A program made the position numbers and the translations under genes. The notes under the pieces were generated by a model. It searched no databases, was not told the DNA's origin, and saw nothing but the letters and a program-made list of their open reading frames with translations. From Welwitschia mirabilis (taxonomy: Eukaryota; Gnetophyta; Gnetopsida; Welwitschiales), in the NCBI GenBank assembly GCA_051453625.1, contig JBOZIK010000001.1:266135912-266170203 (forward strand): 34,292 bases of DNA. The letters run 5' to 3'. Shown one piece after another: positions 1-10,400 of the stretch. How positions within the stretch are numbered: position 1 is the stretch's first letter; each line of letters starts with the position of its first letter.

Positions 1-51
1 GCACACTGACATGGTTCTTAGAGATAACCATCCACTTCTAGAGCTCATGGA

Positions 52-371
52 AGTGATAATGATGTTAGTGATGATGATCGAGATTCAGATTTTGATGGAC
101 TGAGGCTGCACAGGATCCCTTCTCGGATAGTGAGTCTGATGAGCAGGATAATGACTCTATACATGGTGAGTTTGGAGATGATGACATTGTTGAGGCAAAT
201 GAGGATAATGAGCCACTATTTAGCATGAAGGAGCTGGCAACTCCAGCATCATCTTCTTCAATTGCACGACCTTCTTCTGCACAACATGTTTACTGCCCAC
301 GGAGAAGGAAGCTAAAAGTGCATAAGAAGAGTGGAGAGGGGCCTTCTAGATTTACTGCCCCAACATCATGA
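52..371 (+). pseudogene. hAT transposase C-terminal tail, frameshifted remnant
   Basis: This is an acidic Ser/Asp-rich tail. One frame begins near 52 (SDNDVSDDDRDSDFDG); the reading shifts near 95-105 into a second frame that runs to a TGA at 369-371. The second frame contains EDNEPLFSMKELATP and later a basic Tyr-Cys-Pro-Arg-Arg-Arg-Lys-Leu stretch. The same order (acidic run, DDDPLFSVEELGMPP, then YRPWRKLP) occurs at the C-terminus of the clearer hAT transposase ending at 20222. I therefore assign it to the same hAT family. The catalytic part is to the left of the window or lost. The frameshift marks it as inactive. The assignment rests only on this internal comparison. Confidence 0.6.
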
Positions 372-542
372 GACTGATTCACTCTATCATGTTATTCACT
401 TAGGGGATTCATTGTCTAGACATCCATTTTTTTGATTTGTAGATTAGATGAACACTATATTTTCATGGCTTTATTGTACTGTTCATGTGTTGGTTTGTTC
501 TATACTTCTATGCAACAAAGTAGTAATTGATCAGACAGTTAG

Positions 543-642
543 NNNNNNNNNNNNNNNNNNNNNNNNNNNNNNNNNNNNNNNNNNNNNNNNNNNNNNNNNN
601 NNNNNNNNNNNNNNNNNNNNNNNNNNNNNNNNNNNNNNNNNN
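543..642. other. assembly gap, 100 N
   Basis: Exactly 100 N, a common placeholder size. It separates the hAT tail region from the Copia remnant, so the 5' part of the Copia element may be missing here. Bases 372-542 are AT-rich with nothing recognised. Confidence 0.99.
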
Positions 643-644
643 AC

Positions 645-3037
645 CCGTGGAAATTGAAAGCCAACACTTTTAATGTTTTTAAAGTTTTCAAGGGTAGAGA
701 GGAAAAGGAATCAGGTCACAAAATAAAGGAGTTGTTAACAGATAACAAGGGAGAAAAAAATTCCCATGAGTGCAATTTTCTACAAAGAAATAGGTATTAT
801 TCATCACAAAATAGTACCTAAAACTTCTCAACAAAATAGAGTGATGGAGAGGTAAAACAAAACTCATAGAAAGGTACAAGCGATATTAAGACAATCAAGG
901 TTGCCAAAACAGTTATAGGCTAAAGTTGCAAGAACTACTAAGTATCTACTAAATAGAGCTCCACATGGCAGTTTGCATGGTTCGTCGGAGTGGGAGATCT
1001 ACTTCTTACTCCCATCTTAAATTATTAGCTGCAAGGGATATATTCACTTGCAGGACGCTTCCAAACTGGTAGCACATGCAAAAAAATGCTTGTTTTTGGG
1101 CTATAGTGGAGTTGATGATGGTTATAAGCTATGGGATCTTGTAGAATAGAAAATTGTTAGAACACAGAATGTGTTCTTCAATGAGGGCATTATGTTTTAC
1201 GAGTCATAAGAATAGGTTAGAAACAATGAAAATATAGATTCTAGTTGCTTACATAAAGCCCCTAAATTTCAAAATCTAGAACAAAACTAGGAACATTCCA
1301 TGGAAGAGACAGAAAGTAATGAGCCTTCTAAATCAAATCCAGAGAGTGAACATAAGCAGGTAGAAGAAAAAGAGAAGGAAGAAACAAATGAAGAGCAGAC
1401 TCCAATACATTGGATAAGATGCTCCACTAGAGCCACAATATCTCCTTCTAGATTTTCATTGTCACTGCATTATATTCTATGTAGAGATGCAGAAAAGCCT
1501 GAGTCTTTTCATGAAGCTATTAGCTATCCTAAAGCAGAGAAGTGAAAACAAACCATGAATCATGAGATGGAATCTCTGTTGCAAGATTAAACATGGGAAT
1601 TAACTTCTTTGCCACCTGGAAAGAAGACGCTACAAAACAAATGGGTATACAAGTTAAAAGAAGGGGTAAATGGATAAAAAAGGTACAAAGCTCATCTAGT
1701 AATCAGGGATTTTAGCTAGAAGAAATATATTTTACTGAGATGTTTTCTCATGTTGTCAAACATACCTCTATACAAGTTGTTCTGGTAACAATTGCATGCA
1801 TAGATTTGTATTTGGAACAATTAGACATCAAAACTGCATTTTTGCATGGTGATTTAGAGAAAGAAATTTAGATGGTACAACCAGAAGGCTTTGATGCAAA
1901 TAAAAACCTTGTATGTAGCTTGAGGAAGAGTCTATATGGCTTAAAACAAGCTCTCAAGCAGTGGTAATAAGAAGTTTGACACTTTTATGTTGCAGCAACA
2001 TTATCAAAGATGTCAAGTTGATCACTGTGTTTATTAGAAAAAGCCTCTACAGGTAGAATCACCATTTTATTGCTTTATGTAGATGACATCCTAATTGCAA
2101 GAAATGATCCATGTAAGATAAGATGATTGAAAGGAGAAATGGCAAAGAAGTATGCAACAACAGATCTTGGTGAAGCCAAGCACATTCTTGACATGAAAAT
2201 TGAAAGAGATAGGGAAAACAAGAAATTGTCTCAATCAAGGTGATTACATAGGCAAAGTGCTAAAATGTTTTAACATGGCAAAAAGTACTCGCATTTCGTC
2301 TCCTTTGGCAGGCCATTTAAATAGTCCAAGGAAGAATGTCACAACACAAAATGGTAGAAACAAGGCATGGAGAAAATACCATACACATCTGTTGTTGGAA
2401 GCATAATGTATGCAATGGCTTACACTAGACCAAACAATACACATGCAATGGGAGTAGTATCCAAGTACATGCACAACCCTACGAAGATGCATTGGAAAGC
2501 TGTAAAATGGGTTATATGGTATTTAAAGGGAATACAAAATATGCCTTTATGTTTTGTAGGATCCGAATTAGCTGCAGTAGGCTATGTTAACACTAACTTT
2601 ACTCGTTGTAAAAATTCTAAAAACCCACAACATGTTATGTATTTACTATTGGTGGATGCGCAATCAGTGGATGTCATGATTGCAAGGCGAAGTCGCTTTA
2701 TATACTACAGAAGCAGAGTGCATTGGCATGGTGGAAGCAACCAAGTAGATGATTTGGCTAAGAAGCATGTTTGAATGGTTTGGTTTTCTCACAAAATCAA
2801 TATGTTATAAATTACGACAGCCAGAGTATTATTCAGTTGGCAAAGAATGTAGTATACCATGCTAGGACAAAGCACATTGATGTAAGTATCATTTCGTTAG
2901 AAATATTCTTGAATCTAAGAAGCTACAGATCAGTAAAGTCGGCACCAAATACAACTTGGCAGACTTTCCAACAAAGGAAGTTGATGCACGAAAGCATAGC
3001 CCTCTGCATGGGAGGTGTTGCCCTTGTAAGGATGTGA
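645..3037 (+). pseudogene. Copia pol remnant: integrase, reverse transcriptase, RNase H
   Basis: Integrase: residues like VFKVFKGREE, GHKIKELLTDNKGE and SQQNRVMER near 645-860 match the Copia core pattern around the second Asp and the Glu, with the usual NGV changed. Reverse transcriptase: LDIKTAFLHGDL near 1820-1855, SLYGLKQA near 1930-1955, and the catalytic LLLYVDD with YVDD at 2076-2087. RNase H: the segment near 2790-2890 has NYDSQSIIQLAKN and HARTKHIDV. In-frame stops and frame changes occur throughout; for example a TAG follows LLQD near 1588. The family is certain; the Copia lineage (perhaps Tork-like) is a guess. Confidence 0.9.
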
Positions 3038-3108
3038 ACTTAAAGACATGGAAACAGTGCATTTTTGAAGTTGCAGCAGGAACTCTTCTGAAGGCTGAAA
3101 TTTTTCTT

Positions 3109-3120
3109 TAAGGGGAGGAT
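3109..3120 (+). other. polypurine tract of Copia element I
   Basis: A purine-rich run (aaggggagga) lies directly before the LTR start TGTTG at 3121. This is the expected site for plus-strand priming. Confidence 0.75.
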
Positions 3121-3480
3121 TGTTGAAAATGAAGACAAATTTATTTAATGTTATATTTAGCCTTTTGACCCCCTTTGTTGTAATGTTGTAAGAGGGAGAT
3201 TAAAATATTGACTACCTTGGGGTATCTTATTTAAATTAAAAGTAAAAAAGAGAAAAGAGGTGTGAGATGGTTAAAACTTAAAACCCTAACCCTAACTCTA
3301 TTTAAGAGGGTTAGTATGTAATATTTTGGTATTCTGGTTTTTACTCCCTAAAAGGTAAACAAGAGCTTTGCACTGCTTCCCATGGTTTTTCCCCGTGTTG
3401 GGGTTTCCACATAAATCTTTGCCTCGTTATTTCTGTTCTTGTTTTTGCAGTGCTTTGTTTTCTCTAACAGCAATAGCACA
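3121..3480 (+). repeat. 3' LTR of Copia element I
   Basis: It starts with TGTTG right after the polypurine tract and ends near a CA at about 3480. It contains a TATA-like tatttaaga near 3299 and a telo-box-like AAACCCTAA just upstream. The stretch near 3380-3415 (ccatggtttttcccc, ggggtttccacataaat) is shared with the LTRs at 9554-10009 (minus) and 28658-28993, so the three are related. The right boundary is uncertain by several bases because no matching 5' LTR is present. Confidence 0.75.
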
Positions 3481-4410
3481 CAAGAGTTTCAAACATTAAG
3501 AATTAAAGAACTCAAGAATATTTCTTCACTATCCTTCAATCCATTTAGAATTCAATAGTGACCATGTGTTTAACATAGAACCGACTTCTCGAATAGTTAT
3601 AGGTAAAAGATCATACCATTGTGAAATTAGTTATGTTGTGATTTAGCTCTATATAATTTCTATACAACTAATGTTTATTTAAGTAATACACATTTTACCA
3701 ATAAAAGATAATTATATGCTAATTTATTAAAGTAATGTAGTTATGTGCTCGTATCTTCATCAATAACATAATGGAGTACTCCTCATTCTTAGTAGTGTAC
3801 TAACGAAGAGGTTGCAGATCACTACGAAATAAGTTTCATGGATTAACAATTCCAAGGAAGTTTCTCTGAATACACAACATTAAGGATCATCCATGACCAC
3901 ACCACCTTCTAGGGAGGATCATCCCTGATTAAACGAGGTCCCCCAACCTCCCATCATGTCACAGAACTCTTCTCAGCATCACCACATGCTTATGAAGGTA
4001 TCATGATGCTTATGTGATCAACTGTTCATATGACCAACAAGCCCTCCTTATTGCATGTTGTCAGCTAATTTGCACCCCTACTGCCTACTGATAGAATGTT
4101 CCAACTTTTCATCCAAACTAATTTTGTTCGTTTATTACCCTTTATTTATTTACTTTTGTCTTAATCACTTATTCCTATCATCTTATGTCATAGTTCCTAT
4201 TATTTCAACATATGCACATAATATGACAATTAGTTATAAACAGTGTGCACAAATATTCACACAAATGGGCAGAAAGGATGGAAATTTTTCATTGATGTTT
4301 TCTCAAACAATGATTAATAGTTACAATAATTCATCAATTCACTGGTTGCCATCATTTACACAGAGTAGAAAACTGAATTTATACAATATGGTAATATGTA
4401 TTGCACATAC
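3481..4410. other. unrecognised stretch, probable STN7 intron
   Basis: AT-rich sequence between the Copia LTR and the last STN7 exon found. I searched the minus strand for the next STN7 segment, which should follow FLQM, and did not find it here or further left. No repeat or RNA gene was recognised. Confidence 0.6.
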
Positions 4411-4467
4411 CATCTGTAGAAAGATGAGGCCAATACTGTAAATATCAAATCTGTCTGGTAAGTTCAT
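4411..4467 (-). CDS. STN7: STN7 exon f: kinase subdomain IX
   Basis: Nineteen codons, phase 0 at both ends. The acceptor is aacacag and the donor is cagatg|gtatgt. The peptide is [19 protein letters not shown], containing the structural Asp of the F helix. It is separated from exon e by 101 bp. The next exon is not seen within 4410-1. Confidence 0.94.
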
Positions 4468-7400
4468 CTGTGTTATTATGAACAAACAACCATGGAATGA
4501 GATCCAGAGAGTAATCTCTGTATTGTTTATCATAACTACTAACAAATTCCTTTGCAAATCCTACAAACCTGCCATAAAACAGGTGATAGAGCAGCAGCCA
4601 GAGGAGGAGGAGGTGCAGAAGGTGTTTGGGTGCTCATGATATACTGTTCAGGAGCTGCATACCTGAAATAAAAATGAAATGTAAAACACCATCTAATGAA
4701 AAAGCATGAGTGATGTCCTGTATCTATGCATCAGGAGGACTAATTCATTATATGACGTAAAACAAGTAATGTTTGTAGTTAGAAAATGACAGTTTGCAAT
4801 GCTAAAATGTCATCTTTCTTTGTTGAATTGACAAACAAAATATTACTAAGAGAGAAGACATTAGATTATTGCTTGTTACAAGAGACAGAAATGTCTCCAT
4901 TATAAACAAAGCTAGAATTCTCATACAACTACAGAATCAAACATTATACAGTAGCATCTTACAAGTCACTGAATTCATATAGGTAAGAAAGCACCTTATC
5001 TATACAGCAACAGAAGAGATGAAACTTCAATGAAATGTCTAGGATCATCCCATTTCATTAAGTACATCTAAATCAAAGTACATGTTTGACTCCCTTTAAC
5101 TTTCAGAAGCAACTTTTTAGATCAAATATCAAAAAAGGCCCTCTTTGCACTTTCCTTTTCACTACTTATACCTTCATACATTTAGAGAGGCTTACTAGAA
5201 ACTCTTTTGACTACAACAACAGAGAAGTGAAGCTAAGTCCTAATTCTAAAGACAAGACTAAGAAACTAAGTTTGAAGAAAATCCTACAGTTTTTACTCAT
5301 TAAATTTAAAGCAGTGTTCCAAACTCTCTGCAAGTTTGTCCAAACTCTCTGAGTCCCAAGTTTGGTAGGGGTAGCTATGACAAGTCTACAAGTAAAGACT
5401 CACCAAGTCGAGTCTGGAAGTCACAAACTTATTAGACCAGCCAAAATTGTTAAGTTTGGCAAGTCTGACAAGTCCAGCAAGTCCAAGGGTCCTCGGGTTG
5501 TCTGCAATTTCTCTTAGAAAAGCACACAAGACAGAAAAGATAAGAAAAGAAAAGCAGGCCCAACTATAGTTAAAAAACATTGTTCTTTAAAACAATTGAA
5601 AATATATTGAGATGGGTCCTACATAGACAACTTAAAAGGGCTTTTAACTTCATTTTTTGCTACATAAAACATCAAACACAACAATAGTTCTGATGCACAA
5701 TGAAGGACTATATAAGTTTGTTTCTCCATGCCTTTCTGTTTTTGTGCTGTTGAATTGCATATTGGGTAGTTTCATATGTAGTTCCATGTGTCTGTATTCT
5801 GGATATTTAGGAGCTTGAGCAAAGAAGAAGATGTTTTGTACCTTGATTATGGCTCCTGCAGTGGCAACCTGAACCATATCTGTTGTGGGACTGAGAGTCG
5901 TTTACTGGGTTTAATGTCTCCTTGATGTCTTTGCATCTTTCTATATTCCTAGCAATTGCATAACATTATATATATGTAGAACTTGAAAATATTTTTCAAT
6001 AATGACGAAAAACAGTGAACATAACCTGTCATGACAAGTTTGACAGACATGTTTGCTATGTTTGTTATTAATTGAATCTATTTCAAAACTTGTCTAATAT
6101 CTTAAAATGCTCTGCATCCTGCTTGAATGCATGAAAATCCATTTATCTTTGCAAAATGTAAGAAAACAAACTCTTTTGGCGTTCTCAAATGTCAGCCAAG
6201 TTTTCCCAAGTATGTCAATTTTGGCCAATGCATTGAAGTCCAAGAAACCACATGAGTTTAGCGTCAAATCCGAGTTTCACAACCATGATTTAAAGTCCCA
6301 ATTATGAACCATCTAAGCTGTAACAGCTTCTGAGTTTTGAATCACTGAATCTGCTTATTAAATGCCTAACCCTGAGCCAAAGACCTCTGGCATGATTGGC
6401 TGACTCATCCTTGTAGTTTCCCAATCTTCCCTAATTGCTCTTGGAAAGCAGGAGCAAGAACTGACCAACCTTCCAAACTCAATCTCCTAGAAGCACATCA
6501 TTAGTCAGAATTTCTTTGCCCAAGTGTTTAGATATTGGATCAATGCATCAATTAGATTAGTCCCTTCATTCACAACATTCAGAATTATGGATAAAGTGGA
6601 TTTTTTTTGAGAAACGGTAAAAATATATTATATTATAACATAAGACAAGAGGAGATACAACATAACTTAAAAGCTATTTTTCCAAGCACAGTAGAAATCC
6701 CAGTGGTAATCAAAGCCCCAAATATCAGCATCTAATTTAGTCAACCCTGGTTCCCAGTTCCAATCAAAAATAGGCTCTAATCTAGCATACCCCAATAGAT
6801 TTACAACAAAACGGTATTCATTAGGGGCAAATTTGGGAGGGGGGATTTGAGCAAGCGGACTGACAGCAATGGGCTCGATTTCCTCTTCTTCCACTTCTTC
6901 TTCTTCCTACTATTGTTCGGTTCTTCTACTTCTTCTTCGACTTCCACTTCTGGCACATTGTCGGTCCACCCAATAGGCATGGGAGGCCACACTCTTTGTC
7001 ACTCTGACTGTACTCATGCAACTCCCACAACAGCGGCTCTCGAAAAGGCCCCCTTCGAATATCTTGCCCACCTNNNNNNNNNNNNNNNNNNNNNNNNNNN
7101 NNNNNNNNNNNNNNNNNNNNNNNNNNNNNNNNNNNNNNNNNNNNNNNNNNNNNNNNNNNNNNNNNNNNNNNNNNNNNNNNNNNNNNNNNNNNNNNNNNNN
7201 NNNNNNNNNNNNNNNNNNNNNNNNNNNNNNNNGCCTATGAGTTTTTGAATCTCCACCTTGTCCATTACCTTTAATTCTCTACTAGTAATCCACTACAAAC
7301 CAAGCTCTCATACTTCTTGTTTGTATTAACAAATAGAAGTTGTTGTGCTTAACAAACCAAAACCAATAAAATATAATAGAAACTTAGGCATGCAGGATAT

Positions 7401-10400
7401 GCACCAAGAGAAAAACAAGACACCAGATGAGGATTTGAGTTCACTATATACAACATAGAATACTAGGTTATGTAAACAAAAATTCCTGCAGCAAATGCAC
7501 AAGGTGGCAAAAGGAATCCGAAAACTACATGTTGTAAAGAGATCACATGAAAAATACTTAGAAGGAAAGATGAATAAGGTCATGAAGCCTATACTTATGT
7601 AAGCAATCTCAATTAGACCACCAGAGCTTATCCATTGAAATCTTAGATCCATAGCACCATGATTCAAGGAATGGCGACATACTTTGCCCATATGTTAATA
7701 GTTATTCATGATATGACTAGGTGTTTCTCATGCAACATAAGAGTGAAGTCCTATATTATTTTCAAATTTCAACCATTTAGAAAGCAAATTAAGTTAAGGT
7801 TGGATACAAACTATCAAAGTTCAAATCAAACAACAATGGAGAATACTTCTTTCAGGACTTTCAAGAATTCCTATACAATAAGACCGCACATCATACTTGT
7901 TCTTGGGTTGGGAAAAAGCCCATCCTCTTACCTCACTCGAAGTGTGCACCATGAAACATCAACATCAAATTCACCATGCCAACATGGAATATCAAAGAAA
8001 AGAAAGAAAGTACTTGAAGAGATGAAACATTAACTATTGCATAAAGGCAATGTGCACATCCTGTGATGGTTTGAATCCACACTAACAACATGGCTTATTA
8101 TAGCTCATCTTCCAAAGAAGGCTTTAAAGAAATGCGAACCACATGAGAGGTGGACCAATAGGAAGCGCGGTTTGTCTAATATGAAGTCATTCAAGTGCAT
8201 GGCATACTACCATACTTAAACCCAAAAAAAAAGAAAAGGTATGATACTAAGGCAAACAAAAGGATACTCAGAGGGCATCCAAAAGTGCAAAAGTGCATCA
8301 TATTTTACAATCTAAGGATAAGAAATGTTGTCTTATACTATGATGTTAGATTTGTGGAGCATAAATTTCTATTAGAGTGACACACGAAAGCATCATGTGA
8401 AAGCTATAGGTACCACTAAGGTTGAATTTGAATTTGTGGTAGCCAATACACTCCCAACAATAAGAGTATTAGCTTTGCGAGAATAGGAGTTGCATCAGAC
8501 ATGATGTAGTCTTGCATCCATTTTTTCCCCTTGCTCCCAAACAACTTTCTTCTTCCCAAAGGTTTTCATAAAGTAGAAGGATCCTCCTTAAAAAGCTTAT
8601 AAACCTGGGAGTTACTGGAAAAAGGAAAGGGATATCATCTTAGCATGACAAAGGTTTGGTTGTCCAACTCCTTCAACATGAAATTGTAGCCAAGGTTGAA
8701 GGAAACTTGAGATAAGTTGAATTATGATATTATCACTTTATTTTGGTTCAGTAATTTAAGAATTTTATAATAAAACCATGACATTATAAAGTAAATTCCC
8801 AGGAATTGGTTAAAGGAATCTTGGTCCGTGGAGGACTTTGAATGTTACGTAACTCCATCTCATGTCAACAAGGCCATGAATAATTACAAAGGATAATCGT
8901 TAGCTATTTTAAGTAATGCATGTTCATGGAAGAGACATAAAATCACGTAATGATGTAAAACAATTTAGGTTCCATTATTTGTACCTATCATATATGGTAG
9001 AATATGTAAAAAGAATATAACGTTCCAAAGGGAAATATCTGATTTATCATATTGCTCTCATACACACATCTTTATTTCTTTTCATGTTCCTTTAATATTG
9101 TAGAAAGGTGTCTTAGTGAGGAGACGCATCTTTTTGGTTCTGTAGTTTTGTAATTGATTACAATTTTATTAGCTCTTATTAACTTGCAGTTATTGCAATA
9201 AGTGCAAAACTTATTAACACACAAAGTACCTTAGTGATGATTATTTTTATTTTTAGTTCTAACAAATGAAAATGGAGTGTCTTGTATGATTTAACACCTT
9301 GTAGTCCATATTCATTAGTAATCATCATTATATTGTTAACATTTGCATAAACTTTACGAAACCATGCTAACACAATTTCATTTTGCTGCAATATCAACAA
9401 GTGTTCTGTATCTATCATACCTATACCACTATAATACCTATATCAGCATTATGGAAATTTTTCTAATCAACATACTTGATAACCTAAGATCACAGTCTAT
9501 TCCACATTTAAAGATTAACTTATCCATGTTAATAATTTTCCACAAGCAATATTTGTTATAAAAATACACAACAACAAAGCGAATAAACAATGCCGCAAGA
9601 GAACACAGAGACACAACTATTTATGTGGAAAACCCCAGTGAAGGGGAAAACCATGGGAATGCAATGCAAAGCTCTATTATCTTCTTCAAAGATTACAAGC
9701 CAAAAACAAGCTTCAAGCCAATAATAGGCTTCAGGCAAAGATACCTTTCAGAACTCTATGAATACTCTCTATCTCACAACAACCCTCACAACACCATTAA
9801 ATAGGCCAAGGGTTACAGCCAACTAGGGCTACAAGTCAAAACCCTAAAGAGGGTATCATCCTTCTCTTGACACATGTCCCATCTTTACCTTATGCCTCCA
9901 AGGTGGTTTTAAAATAGAAACCTCCTTTTAAAATATTAAAGTGGGGCTAATGTAAAACATAACATTAGGGATGTTACAAAAATAATAAATTTGGCTTCAC
10001 ATATGAACAATATTAAGGAGAAAAATGCGAGGTCAAAAGCTTGCTTTCTTTACTAAATGTCAATACCCACCAGAGAGTCTACATCAAGCTTATGTGGGGG
10101 AGTGTGGAGTACACTCTCCCCTTGCCTCAAAACTGCATCATAACGCCCCAATAACGATTGATGGTTCAGTCTGTTATGCGCCAACGATGTCGACTGGGGT
10201 TTTACATTTGTGGTTGAACTGCCCTATGTGGTATGCAACCACCCCATCCAGCTGAGGTGAATGTACCAGGTTTACAGTCCTCTCACTCGCATAGGGTCGG
10301 GGTTGTGGTACCTTGTCTACATTGATAGTGTAATGCTCGACAACATCCTGCTTGAGATTCATCTGAAGCTTCTTTAACACATCCTCAAGCTTCTAATTTT

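Larger units (their letters stand above)
643..3480 (+). mobile_element. decayed Ty1/Copia retrotransposon, 3' part (element I)
   Basis: In order on the plus strand: integrase core remnants, integrase C-terminal region, reverse transcriptase, RNase H, a polypurine tract and a 3' LTR. Integrase before reverse transcriptase is the Copia order. Gag, protease and the 5' LTR are not present; a 100-N gap lies at the left edge. It lies downstream of the last STN7 exon seen and in the opposite orientation, so it is probably inside an STN7 intron or just past the gene. Many stops and frameshifts show it is inactive. Confidence 0.9.

Noticed and set aside
6847-7010. Plus-strand Ser/Thr-rich frame with poly-Phe and poly-Ser
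   Set aside because: Antisense of the Glu/Lys-rich minus-strand frame; a CTT-rich repeat artefact.
10025-10255. Plus-strand frame of 76 codons starting MRGQKLAFF
   Set aside because: No family resemblance; the opposite strand has the more protein-like reading in the decayed region 10170-11090.
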